Below are positions 1 to 7,848 of a stretch of DNA of 64,000 nt, piece after piece. Numbering within the stretch: position 1 is the stretch's first letter; each line of letters begins with the position of its first letter. A program made the position numbers and the translations under genes. Origin of the DNA: Streptomyces nymphaeiformis (GTDB lineage: Bacteria; Actinomycetota; Actinomycetes; Streptomycetales; Streptomycetaceae); the NCBI RefSeq assembly GCF_014203895.1, contig NZ_JACHJY010000015.1:1-64000 (forward strand). The letters are read 5' to 3'. Below the pieces are notes generated by a model, which saw only the letters and a program-made list of their open reading frames with translations, did no database searches and had not been told where the DNA came from.

Positions 1-404
1 CAGAGGAGCGCCAGGTTGAAGACGCCGAGCACCTTCAGGCCGTCGGCGGCGCCGCTGAGCATGATGAGCGAGTAGGGCAGCCAGCTGCCGGCGAACACCG
101 CCATCAGGGTCGCCGCGATCACGTCACGGGCACCGAAGGCCAGGAAGCTGACCAGGAGTTGGAGGACGAAGGCCGGCAGCACGGTGAAGGCGACGGCGGT
201 CCGGGCCTCCTCGCCGAGGATCCCGAGCTGGAGGCAGCCCGTCATCACGGACGCGATGGCGATCGTGAAGAAGCCGAGCGGCATGGGTGAGGCGATGGGG
301 CGCAGGTTGATCCGGGTCATCGACCGGAGGTCCGGCTCGAAACGGCGTCCGGGCGGGGTGTCCGGGGCGTCGTCTCCGTCGGCGGCCGGGGAGGCTGTAC
401 TCAT
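1..404 (-). CDS. Multi-pass membrane protein, possibly GPR1/FUN34/YaaH-type acetate transporter (3' end outside window)
   Basis: The first 134 codons are present and the gene runs off the left edge. A hydrophilic N-terminus of about 35 residues (MSTASPAADGDD...) is followed by at least three hydrophobic segments. The first carries PMPLGFFTIAIASVMTG, which resembles the N-P-x-P-L-G signature that opens GPR1/FUN34/YaaH acetate/succinate transporters. ATG 404-402 follows the stop of the amidohydrolase gene by only 13 bp on the same strand, so it is probably the last gene of the leftward operon. The family name is an inference from that motif and the helix pattern; only the membrane-protein call is secure. 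Confidence 0.55.
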   Translation of the reverse strand, partial: MSTASPAADGDDAPDTPPGRRFEPDLRSMTRINLRPIASPMPLGFFTIAIASVMTGCLQLGILGEEARTAVAFTVLPAFVLQLLVSFLAFGARDVIAATLMAVFAGSWLPYSLIMLSGAADGLKVLGVFNLALL

Positions 405-417
405 CGTGGGGTCTCTT

Positions 418-2304
418 TCAGTGCTCGAAGCAGGGGTCGACGAACGACGGCTGTGTGTCGGGGAGGGAGCCGCGCGCGACGCGCCACCGGCGGTGCTGCT
501 CGGACTCGGCGACGGCCTCGGCCACGAGCGAGGCCTGGCGGGCACCGCTCTGGTAGCCGCCGAAGTGGGCCACGGGGCTCCACTCGGGGCTCACCGGCGG
601 GACGGCCTCGTCGAGACCCTCGTACTCCGCGGTCGCGTAGACGATGCGGCCGCCGACGACGGTGAGGACGGACTCGATGTCGGGGATGACGTCCTCGGGC
701 ACGGTGAGGTAGTCGTCGGACAGGATCGCGAGGTCGCCGTACGAGCCTTCTCGCAGGGTTCCCTTGACGTCCTGCTCGCCGGTGAGCTGCGCTCCGCCCC
801 GGGTGTAGAGGCCGAGGGCGGTCTCGCGGTCGAGCAGGTTCCCCGCCGGATGGAGCGCGGTGCCGCCGACGGTGCGCCCGGTCACCAGCCAGTGCAGTGC
901 GACCCAGGGGTTGTACGAGGAGACGCGGGTGGCGTCGGTTCCGGCGGCGACCGTCAGGCCGCGGTCGAGCATGGCCCGGACCGGTGGGGTGTGGGCGGCG
1001 GCCTCGGCGCCGTAGCGGTCGAGGAACGCGGCGCCCTGGAAGGACATCCGGTTCTGGACCGAGACGGCGCCGCCGAGGGCGGCGATCCGGTCGAGGCTGC
1101 CGGCCGAGACGGTCTCCGCGTGGTCGAAGAGCCAGCGGTTCCCGCCGGGGAACAGCCCCTCGGCCGCGAGCTTCTCGAAGACGGCCAGGTCGCGGCGGAT
1201 CGTCTCGTCGTAGGTCGCGTGGAGCCGGAAGCCCCAGCCGTTCTCTAGCAGGAGCCGTACGGCGCTCTCGAACTCGGTCTCGTAGCCCGCGGCGAGCTCG
1301 GGCCGGGGCTCGGAGAAGTTCTCGAAGTCGGCTGCGGCCCAGGTGAGGTTCTCACCCGCTCCGTTCAGTCGGAGCCACTCGTCCCCGTCCCCGGGCTTGA
1401 CCGTCTCGGTCCAGCGCTTCAGGTCGGCGAGTTCCTGCCCGGCCGTCTGCGGGAAGAGGTGGTAGGCGATCCGGAGGGTCAGCTCCCCCGACCCGGCGAG
1501 GTCGGTGACCGTCGCGTAGTTGTCGGGGAAGTTCTGGAAGCCGCCGGCGGCGTCGACCGCGGACGTCAGTCCGAAACGGTTCAGCTCGCGCAGGAAGTGA
1601 CGCGTCGACGTGCGCTTGTCGGCCTCGTCGAGGGCGGGTGCCTTGGCCAGCGTCGAGTACAGGACGAGAGCGCTCGGCGCCGCGAGGAGGACGCCGTTGG
1701 GTTCGCCGTCCCGGCCCCGGACGATCTGCCCGCCCCGGGGGTCGGGGGTCTCCCGGGTGAACCCGGCGGCCTTGACCGCGGCCCGGTTCATCAGGGCCGA
1801 CTGGTACAGGTGCAGGACGAACACCGGGGTGTCGGGGGCGGCGGCGTTCAGCTCGGCGACGGTCGGCATCCGGCGCTCGGCGAACTGCTCGGCGGTCCAG
1901 CCGCCGACCACCCGGATCCACTGCCCCTTGGGCGTGCGGCCTGCCTGCTCGCGCAGCATGGCCAGGGCCTGGCGGAGGCTGCGGACGCCGTCCCAGCGCA
2001 GCTCCAGGACGTAGTTCAGGCCGCCCCGGATGACGTGCAGGTGCGAGTCGTTCAGGCCGGGGATCACCCGTCGGCCCAGCGCGTCGACGACCCTGGTCCC
2101 CGGCCCGACGAGGTGGGCGAGGTCGTGGTCGTCGCCGAGGGCCGCGACCCGGCCGTCGCGGAGGGCGACGGCGCGGGCCTCGGGGCGGGAGGCGTCACCG
2201 GTGAACACCTTGGCGTTGCGGACGAGGAGGTCGGCGTGCGCCTGTTCCCGCCGCGGGGCGGGGACGAGGCCCGCGACCGGCATGCTCGTGGAGGGCCCGG
2301 TCAT
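418..2304 (-). CDS. YtcJ-like amidohydrolase family 3 metal-dependent hydrolase
   Basis: A 628-residue protein that begins with MTGPSTSMPVAG and enters the amidohydrolase fold with LLVRNAKVFTGDASRPEARA, then the metal-ligand strand VIPGLNDSHLHVIRGG (HxH). Later it has FRLHATYDE, WLFDHAE and VAAGTDATRVSSYNPW, which supply the remaining His and Asp ligands of the superfamily. It ends with the usual EGSYGDLAILSDDYLTVP beta-sandwich segment. Start: ATG 2304-2302 overlaps the stop of the upstream esterase gene by 4 bp (ATGA), which indicates translational coupling; longer in-frame extensions would run through that gene. Family members open cyclic amides or N-acyl bonds, but the substrate cannot be read here. 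A second YtcJ-like gene lies at 43524-45185. Confidence 0.88.
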   Translation of the reverse strand: MTGPSTSMPVAGLVPAPRREQAHADLLVRNAKVFTGDASRPEARAVALRDGRVAALGDDHDLAHLVGPGTRVVDALGRRVIPGLNDSHLHVIRGGLNYVLELRWDGVRSLRQALAMLREQAGRTPKGQWIRVVGGWTAEQFAERRMPTVAELNAAAPDTPVFVLHLYQSALMNRAAVKAAGFTRETPDPRGGQIVRGRDGEPNGVLLAAPSALVLYSTLAKAPALDEADKRTSTRHFLRELNRFGLTSAVDAAGGFQNFPDNYATVTDLAGSGELTLRIAYHLFPQTAGQELADLKRWTETVKPGDGDEWLRLNGAGENLTWAAADFENFSEPRPELAAGYETEFESAVRLLLENGWGFRLHATYDETIRRDLAVFEKLAAEGLFPGGNRWLFDHAETVSAGSLDRIAALGGAVSVQNRMSFQGAAFLDRYGAEAAAHTPPVRAMLDRGLTVAAGTDATRVSSYNPWVALHWLVTGRTVGGTALHPAGNLLDRETALGLYTRGGAQLTGEQDVKGTLREGSYGDLAILSDDYLTVPEDVIPDIESVLTVVGGRIVYATAEYEGLDEAVPPVSPEWSPVAHFGGYQSGARQASLVAEAVAESEQHRRWRVARGSLPDTQPSFVDPCFEH

Positions 2305-3254
2305 GCGAGGGCCTTGCGGAGGATGTCGGTGGCGACTCCGATGGCGAGCTCGGCGCCGTGCGTCTCGCGCAGGGCGTTCAGCATGACGAAGTCGTGGATG
2401 ACGCCCTGGACGCGCAGGGCGGTGACGGGGACGCCCGCGGCCCGCAGCTTGGCCGCGTACGCCTCGCCCTCGTCGCGCAGGACGTCGGCCTCGGCGGTGA
2501 TGACCAGGGCCGGCGGCAGGCCGGTGAGCTGCTCGGTGGAGGCGCGCAGCGGGGAGGCGGTGAGCTGGGCGCGCTCGGCCTCGTCGGTCGTGTACTGGTC
2601 CCAGAACCACTTCATGGCGTCGCGGCGCAGGAAGTAGCCCTCGGCGAACTGGTGGTAGGAGTCGGTGTCGAAGCTCGCGTCGGTGACCGGGTAGAAGAGG
2701 ACCTGCTGGACGAGCGTGACGTCGCCGCGCTGCTTGGCCATGAGGGTGAGGGCGGCGCTCATGTTGCCGCCGACGGAGTCGCCGGCGACGGCGATCCGGG
2801 TGCCGTCGAGGTCCTTGTGGTGGCCCTCGCGGGCGACCCACTGGGCGACGCTGTAGTTCTGCTCGATGGCGACGGGGTAGCGGGCCTCGGGCGAGAGGTC
2901 GTACTCGGGGAAGACCACGGCCGCCCCGGTGCCGACGGCGAGTTCGCGAACGAGCCGGTCGTGGGTGTGGGCGTTGCCGAAGACCCAGCCGGCGCCGTGG
3001 ATGTAGAGGACGACGGGGAGCGCGCCGGTGGCGCCGCGGGGGCGGACGATCCGGGCGCGGACGTCGCCGGTCGGGCCGCCGTGGACGGTGATCCACTCCT
3101 CGTCGACGTCGGGCAGGGCGACGCCCTCACCGCTCTGGACGTCGTCCACGGCCTTGCGGCCGTCGGCGACCGGGATCTCGTAGAGGAACGGCGGCTGGGC
3201 GGTGGCGTCGGCGAAGGCCTGGGCGGCGGGTTCGAGGACCGGACGGTTCTTCAT
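2301..3254 (-). CDS. Alpha/beta hydrolase, hormone-sensitive-lipase-type esterase
   Basis: A 317-residue cytoplasmic esterase. The oxyanion-hole motif appears as YIHGAGWVFG (the HGGGW of the HSL family) and the nucleophile elbow as GDSVGGNMSAAL. The acid is probably in EADVLRDEGEAY and the catalytic His in VIHDFVMLNALRE near the end. Length and motif order match bacterial HSL/acetyl-hydrolase enzymes. A ribosome site (AAGGAG) lies about 9 bp before ATG 3254. The stop overlaps the amidohydrolase start by 4 bp. In this family the usual reaction is hydrolysis of short acyl esters; the natural ester is not evident. Confidence 0.9.
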   Translation of the reverse strand: MKNRPVLEPAAQAFADATAQPPFLYEIPVADGRKAVDDVQSGEGVALPDVDEEWITVHGGPTGDVRARIVRPRGATGALPVVLYIHGAGWVFGNAHTHDRLVRELAVGTGAAVVFPEYDLSPEARYPVAIEQNYSVAQWVAREGHHKDLDGTRIAVAGDSVGGNMSAALTLMAKQRGDVTLVQQVLFYPVTDASFDTDSYHQFAEGYFLRRDAMKWFWDQYTTDEAERAQLTASPLRASTEQLTGLPPALVITAEADVLRDEGEAYAAKLRAAGVPVTALRVQGVIHDFVMLNALRETHGAELAIGVATDILRKALA

Positions 3255-3300
3255 CAGGGGTTCTCCTTCGGAGGTGTACGGGACGGGCGGGGTCGGAGCG

Positions 3301-4122
3301 TCAGCGGGTCGCCCGCGCGGCGGCGAGGATCACGTGGGTGACCACGGCCGGGCGGGAGACCGCCACTGCATGGGACGCGTCCACTTCGGTGATGTGCGAA
3401 CCGGCACGCCGGGCCATCCACCGTTCGGCGGCGGGTGGGATGTTCTTGTCGGCGGTGGCGATCAGCGCCCAGGAAGGGATCGTCTTCCAGGCCGGCTCCC
3501 CGGCCTTCTCCTCCAGCGCGGCGGTGGCGACCGGGCGCTGGGTCGCGGCCATGACCGCCGCTTCGGCGGCGGGTACGTCGGCGGCGAACTGCCGGTGGAA
3601 CTTGGCCCGTTCGATGACGAGTTCGGTGCCGGTGCCGCCGCCGGGCAGCGGGTACGACCGCGGGTTCACGGTGTCGCCGAGGGTGGAGCCCGGGAACTCG
3701 GCGGCGAGCTCGGCCGCGCTCTCGCCCTTGTCCGGGGTGAACGCGGCGATGTAGACGAGGGCCTTCACACGGCTGTTGCCCACCGCTGCGCCACTGATGA
3801 CGGCGCCGCCGTAGGAGTGGCCGACCAGGACGACGGGTCCGTCGACGGCGGCCAGCACGCTGCGCAGGTAGGCGGTGTCCGCGGCGAGACCGCGCAGCGG
3901 GTTGGCGGGGGCCAGGACGGGGTAGCCGACGTGCTGCAGCCGCCGGATCGTGCCGCTCCAGCTGGAGGCGTCCGCGAACGCTCCGTGGACCAGGACGATC
4001 GTGGGTTTGGGGTCGTGCCGGTCGGTGCCGGCCGGGGCCGGGCGGCTCGCGGGGGCGGCGCCGATCAGGGCGGCCAGCGTCGCGGGCATGGCGAGGGCGA
4101 GGGTGCGCCTCGTGAGGTGCAT
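3301..4122 (-). CDS. Tat-exported alpha/beta hydrolase
   Basis: A 273-residue alpha/beta hydrolase. The N-terminus MHLTRRTLALAMPATLAALIG has a twin-arginine-like pair followed by a hydrophobic stretch and a small-residue region, so export through Tat is likely. The mature part begins with PTIVLVHGAFADASSWSG (oxyanion-hole HG), has the nucleophile elbow VLVGHSYGGAVISGAA, an acid candidate in ALIATADKNIPP and the His in EVDASHAVAVSRP. This is the RsbQ/MhpC-like esterase pattern common in streptomycetes. It lies between the flavin reductase and the esterase gene, with gaps of 79 and 46 bp, on the same strand and probably the same transcript. Confidence 0.85.
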   Translation of the reverse strand: MHLTRRTLALAMPATLAALIGAAPASRPAPAGTDRHDPKPTIVLVHGAFADASSWSGTIRRLQHVGYPVLAPANPLRGLAADTAYLRSVLAAVDGPVVLVGHSYGGAVISGAAVGNSRVKALVYIAAFTPDKGESAAELAAEFPGSTLGDTVNPRSYPLPGGGTGTELVIERAKFHRQFAADVPAAEAAVMAATQRPVATAALEEKAGEPAWKTIPSWALIATADKNIPPAAERWMARRAGSHITEVDASHAVAVSRPAVVTHVILAAARATR

Positions 4123-4201
4123 GGGTGGGTGTTTCCTTGTCGGGTGGGGAAGCGTGGGGGTGTGCTCGGTCGAGCGGGGCTCGGGAGAGGGGGACCGGAG
4201 C

Positions 4202-5626
4202 TCAGAGGCCGTACGCCTCCAGGAGCCGGAGCCAGACCTCGCTCACCGTCGGGAAGGCGGGCACGGCGTGCCACAGGCGCTCCAGGGGGACCTCGCCCAC
4301 GATGGCGACCGTGGCCGTGTGGATGAGCTCGGTCGCCATCGGGCCGGTGAGCGTGCAGCCGACGACGACCCCTCGGGTCTCGTCGACGACGAGCTTCGCG
4401 AAACCGCGGTAGTCGTCCGCGTGGAGCGCGGCACCGGCGACGTCGTCGATGCGGTACTCCACCGCGCGTACGGCGAGACCCGCTTCGCGTGCCGCGCGTT
4501 CCGTGAGGCCGACGCTCGCGACCTCGGGACGGGTGAAGACGGCCTGGGGGACGGCGAAACGGTCGGCTTCCGCACTCCACGCCTGCCGGCCTCCGGTGCC
4601 GGCCGGTCGGCCCGCGGCACGCTCGGCGATCGCGGCGGCGCAGGCACGTGCCTGGTACTTGGCCATGTGGGTCAGCGGCGCCCGGCGGTTGACGTCGCCG
4701 ACGGCGTAGAGCCAGTCGCCCTCGACCGCGGTGACCCGACAGGTGTCGTCGACCGGAAGCCACTCGCCGACGGGCAGTCCGACGGTCTCCAGGCCGAGGT
4801 CGGCCGTGCGCGGGCGACGGCCCACGGCGGCAAGGACCTCGTCGCAGACGAGGGCGGTGCCGTCGTCGGTCTCCACCGTCACGGTGCGCGTGGTCTCGTC
4901 ACGGGCGACCCGGACGGCCGACACCCCGAAGCGGATGGTGACGCCCAGATCCCCCAGCCCCCGGGTGACCTCTTCGCCGGCGCACGGCTCCCAGCCGGTG
5001 AGCAGGGCCTGGTCGCGGACGAGGAGCGTGACGGAGGCGCCGAGCGAGCGCCACGCGGTGGCCATCTCGCAGGCCACCGCTCCCCCGCCGATGACGACGA
5101 GCCGTGCGGGCACCGCGTCGGCGGTGGTGGCCTGCCGGTTGGTCCAGGCGCCGATCCGGTCGAGCCCTTCGACCGGTGGAAGCGCGGGCTCCGTACCGGT
5201 GCAGACCACGACCGCGCGCCGGGCCTCCAGGGTCCGGACCGTGCCGTCGGCCCCGGTCACCTCCACCCGGCGCTCACCGGCGAGCCGTCCGTGCCCCCGT
5301 ACGAGCGCGATGCCCGCGCCGTCGAGCCAGTCGGCCTGGCCGGTGTCGTCACCGCGCCCGGTGAAGCGGTCCCGGCGGGCCAGCACCCGCGCCGGGTCGA
5401 GTGCCGCCGTGACCGCCTGCCGGGCCCCGTCGACTGAGCGGGCCTCCGCCCGTGCGGCGCCGGGACGCAGCAGGGCCTTGCTCGGCACACACGCACGGTA
5501 GGAGCACTCGCCGCCGACCGCCTCGGCCTCGACGACGACGGCGGTCAGCCCCGCCCCGACGGCCCGGCCGGCGACGACCTCGCCGGCCGGCCCGCCGCCG
5601 ACCACGACGACGTCGTACGTGTCCAT
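4202..5626 (-). CDS. FAD-dependent pyridine nucleotide-disulfide oxidoreductase lacking the catalytic C-terminal His
   Basis: A 474-residue flavoprotein of the dihydrolipoamide dehydrogenase/glutathione reductase class. The FAD dinucleotide fold VVVVGGGPAGEV starts at residue 6, the redox cysteines are C41 and C46 in GGECSYRACVPSKALL, the NAD(P) fold is LVVIGGGAVACEMAT, and the FAD-binding Asp sits in LYAVGDVNRRAPLTH. The dimerisation domain ends in HAVPAFPTVSEVWLRLLEAYGL. Canonical members have HPT-x-x-E there; this protein has FPTVSE, so the base His is replaced by Phe although Glu is kept. ATG 5626 shares one base with the dps stop (TGATG). A paralogue with the same features is at 47450-48892. 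Function is therefore a thiol/quinone-type reductase of unknown substrate. Confidence 0.85.
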   Translation of the reverse strand: MDTYDVVVVGGGPAGEVVAGRAVGAGLTAVVVEAEAVGGECSYRACVPSKALLRPGAARAEARSVDGARQAVTAALDPARVLARRDRFTGRGDDTGQADWLDGAGIALVRGHGRLAGERRVEVTGADGTVRTLEARRAVVVCTGTEPALPPVEGLDRIGAWTNRQATTADAVPARLVVIGGGAVACEMATAWRSLGASVTLLVRDQALLTGWEPCAGEEVTRGLGDLGVTIRFGVSAVRVARDETTRTVTVETDDGTALVCDEVLAAVGRRPRTADLGLETVGLPVGEWLPVDDTCRVTAVEGDWLYAVGDVNRRAPLTHMAKYQARACAAAIAERAAGRPAGTGGRQAWSAEADRFAVPQAVFTRPEVASVGLTERAAREAGLAVRAVEYRIDDVAGAALHADDYRGFAKLVVDETRGVVVGCTLTGPMATELIHTATVAIVGEVPLERLWHAVPAFPTVSEVWLRLLEAYGL

Positions 5627-6204
5627 CAGCCGTGCACCAGCGGGGTGTCCACGAGGTGCTCGGCCAGGAACCACACCTGCGCCTCGCCGGTGCGGATGAC
5701 GTCGGAGACGAGCAGGTCGGCGCTGCCCTCGTCGCCCTCCTGGGAGAGCCGGGCGGCGGCGTCCCGGGCGTCGATCAGGATCCGCTCGTGCGCGTCGAGG
5801 AGCCGCGACAGCATGACGGGCACCGGCTCGACGCCGTCCGGCGGACGGGGGATCGCCGTCAGCTCGGCGACGTGGCGCGGGTCCCCGACGGCGACGCCGC
5901 CGAGGCTCTGGACCCGCTCGGCCAGCGCGTCCACGATGGCCAGCTGGGCCTCCGCGTGCTTGTCCAGCATCAGGTGGAGCGAGTAGAAGGTCGCCCCCCG
6001 CATGAGCCAGTGGTGCTTCTTGTAGAGGGAGTGGAGGATCTGCGTGTCGGCGAGGACGCGGTTCAGCCGCTGGCAGGCGTACATGCGGGTGTCGTGGCCG
6101 AGGCCGATCGGCAGTTGCTTGAGCGTGCCGAACGCCTGGGTCTCGGCGCCCTTCTGGTGCAGCAGCGGCTGGCCGCCGCCGTGCGGGTTCGTGAGGGTGT
6201 CCAT
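5626..6204 (-). CDS. dps: Dps-family DNA-binding ferritin-like protein
   Basis: A 192-residue Dps protein, which in this family forms dodecamers that oxidise Fe(II) with H2O2 and protect DNA. The intersubunit ferroxidase ligands are visible as KKHHWLMRGATFYSLHLMLDKHAEAQ, giving the H...D...E arrangement. An N-terminal tail of about 35 residues (MDTLTNPHGGGQPLLHQKG) precedes the four-helix bundle. The start has a strong ribosome site (AGGAG, 7 bp before ATG 6204). A 90-bp gap upstream leaves room for its own promoter, while its stop overlaps the flavin reductase start, so the two are probably translated together. Neighbours (DoxX, YcaC-like hydrolase, disulfide reductase) fit an oxidative-stress operon. 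Confidence 0.93.
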   Translation of the reverse strand: MDTLTNPHGGGQPLLHQKGAETQAFGTLKQLPIGLGHDTRMYACQRLNRVLADTQILHSLYKKHHWLMRGATFYSLHLMLDKHAEAQLAIVDALAERVQSLGGVAVGDPRHVAELTAIPRPPDGVEPVPVMLSRLLDAHERILIDARDAAARLSQEGDEGSADLLVSDVIRTGEAQVWFLAEHLVDTPLVHG

Positions 6205-6294
6205 CGAGTGCTCCTGAGGGGGAAGGGGTGGGAAGGGCCCGGCCGCCCGGTCGGGGGTACACGAGCGACCGGACCCGGTCTGGGTGGCTCGCGC

Positions 6295-6804
6295 TCAGCG
6301 CTCGGCGATCGCCGGGGCGGCGGGGGTCCGGTGCAGGACGAGCCGGGTGAGGAGTCCGCTGCCGAGACCGGCCGCGAGCGCGAGGGCGGCCCACCACAGC
6401 GGGTACGGCGTGAGGCCGAGGACCGCGTCGAGGGACCAGGCGCCGGGCCCGGTGGCGGCGAGGGCGGCGGCGGTGCCGATGAGGACGAGCGGGTACTCGT
6501 AACCGTCGTTCTGCACCCAGAGCCCGTGACGCCACTTCACGGTGAGGGCGACGGTCATGACCCCGATGGCGCCGGTCGCGGCGAGCGGGGTCAGGAGGCC
6601 GGCGGCGAGCAGCAGGCCGGAGCCGATCTGGCCACCGCCCGCCGCCAGGGCGGTGAGGACACCGCCGCGGAAGCCGTCGCCACGGAACTCCTCGGTGCCG
6701 CCCTCGAGTCCCTTGCCGCCCAGGTGCCGGCTGACCTTCTGCACACCGTGGCCGGCGACGAGCAGTCCCACCAGCAGACGCAGGATCAGAATGCCGGTGT
6801 CCAC
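6295..6804 (-). CDS. DoxX family membrane protein
   Basis: A 169-residue protein with about four transmembrane helices. It opens with LILRLLVGLLVAGHGVQKVSRHLGG, the typical DoxX helix 1 with GHGxQK, and continues with GGGQIGSGLLLAAGLLTPLAATGAIGVM and a hydrophobic C-terminal half. The chosen start is GTG 6804-6802, 5 bp after the stop of the YcaC-like gene, where DoxX similarity begins; no good ribosome site precedes it, so it is probably coupled to the upstream gene. DoxX proteins have been linked to thiol and radical-stress complexes in actinobacteria, which fits the adjacent Dps and disulfide reductase. Confidence 0.85.
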   Translation of the reverse strand: MDTGILILRLLVGLLVAGHGVQKVSRHLGGKGLEGGTEEFRGDGFRGGVLTALAAGGGQIGSGLLLAAGLLTPLAATGAIGVMTVALTVKWRHGLWVQNDGYEYPLVLIGTAAALAATGPGAWSLDAVLGLTPYPLWWAALALAAGLGSGLLTRLVLHRTPAAPAIAER

Positions 6805-6809
6805 GGGGA

Positions 6810-7472
6810 TCAGCCGGCCGCGTGCGCGCCGATGACCGACTGCGCGTACACGACACCCAGGCCGTACGCGCCCGCGTGGGCCTTGACGATCTCCATGACG
6901 TCGCCGTACGTCTCCTGGCGCGCCCAGTCGCGCTGCAGCTCCAGGAGGACCTGGACCCAGGTCACCGGGACGGCGCCGGCGGCGATCATCCGCTGCAGCG
7001 CGTGCTCGTGGGCGGCCGGGCTGACGCCACCGGAGGCGTCGGTCACGACGTACACCTCGTAGCCCTGCTCGAGCGCGGAGAGCGCGGGCAGCACGAGGCA
7101 GACCTCGGTCCACAGACCCGACAGGATGATCTTCTTGCGACCGGTCGCCTTGACCGCCGCGACGAGCGCCTCGTCCTCCCAGGCGTTCATGGTGGTGCGG
7201 TCGATGATCTCGTTCTTCGGGAACACCTCGGCGAGCTGCGGCAGCAGGGGGCCGGAGAAGGACTCGGCGGCGACCGTGGTCAGGACGGCCGGAACGTCGA
7301 ACGCCTTGGCCGCCTTGGCGAGACCCACGGTGCTGTTGATGATCGCGGCACGGTCACCGCTGCCGGTGCCGAAGAACATCTGCGGCTGGTGGTCCACGAA
7401 GAGCATGACCGAGTTGTCGGGCGTGAGCAGGTCCTTGCTCGGGGCGGCCTGCACCTTGTCGATGTCGAACAT
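6810..7472 (-). CDS. YcaC-like isochorismatase-family hydrolase
   Basis: A 220-residue cysteine hydrolase of the isochorismatase superfamily. Asp27 in LFVDHQPQM and Cys125 in IILSGLWTEVCLVLPALSA are the expected catalytic Asp and nucleophile; the Lys is probably in the PKNEIIDRTTMNAW region. GLWTEVC rather than the G-x-x-x-x-x-C-V of nicotinamidases points to the YcaC branch, whose substrates are poorly known. ATG 7472 has the ribosome site AGGACCCCTC. It is the first gene of the leftward run. An inverted repeat at 7481-7500 directly upstream resembles the LacI-regulator sites near 14.2-14.4 kb. Confidence 0.88.
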   Translation of the reverse strand: MFDIDKVQAAPSKDLLTPDNSVMLFVDHQPQMFFGTGSGDRAAIINSTVGLAKAAKAFDVPAVLTTVAAESFSGPLLPQLAEVFPKNEIIDRTTMNAWEDEALVAAVKATGRKKIILSGLWTEVCLVLPALSALEQGYEVYVVTDASGGVSPAAHEHALQRMIAAGAVPVTWVQVLLELQRDWARQETYGDVMEIVKAHAGAYGLGVVYAQSVIGAHAAG

Positions 7473-7480
7473 GAGGGGTC

Positions 7481-7500
7481 CTTTCGAAGCTGTCGGAAAC
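7481..7500. promoter_or_regulatory. Candidate LacI-type operator ahead of the YcaC operon
   Basis: CTTTCGAAGCTGTCGGAAAC lies 8 bp upstream of the YcaC-like start, overlapping its ribosome-site region. It matches the intragenic site at 14205-14224 (CTTTCGAAACTGTCGAAAGT) at 17 of 20 positions. Control by the bxlR-like regulator is an inference. Confidence 0.4.
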
Positions 7501-7704
7501 GTGCCCACCGCCTCTGCGGCCCGGCACTTCTTCAAGCTACGAGCGATCCCACCGACCGCTTTGACCTCCCGCGCCCAGGCGTTGGCACGACAGCGCACAG
7601 CCTGCTCCCGCGGTCGTCCGTCCTGGGCGGCAGGTCAGCACGACCAGAACGGGGACGACTCTTTCGCACGCCCGTCCTGGACCGGGAAGGTGCGCGCCAC
7701 CTGC

Positions 7705-7718
7705 CCGAAACTCTTTCG
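7705..7718. promoter_or_regulatory. Candidate CGAAA/TTTCG operator upstream of galM
   Basis: CCGAAACTCTTTCG is identical over 14 bp to 14416-14429 in the bxlE promoter. It holds the inverted repeat CGAAA-CTC-TTTCG. A second copy of the right half, ACTCTTTCG, is at 7658-7666, 52 bp upstream. The rest of 7473-7848 is non-coding divergent promoter DNA with an unusually AT-rich stretch at 7719-7740. Confidence 0.5.
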
Positions 7719-7848
7719 TAAACTACTGCGAATATATGATTGACCAGAGTCGTGCACCGGTTCCAGAATCGCTCGGAGCCGCCAGAACCCGGTCTTCCCG
7801 CTCGGCGGTCGGAAGGCCGCCGCGCGCCACCTTCCCCGAGGCACGAAC

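Noticed and set aside
184..1248. Long plus-strand open frame of 354 codons
   Set aside because: It is antisense to the amidohydrolase and transporter genes. Its translation is low-complexity Gly/Val/Arg/Glu with no domain, the usual shadow in GC-rich DNA.
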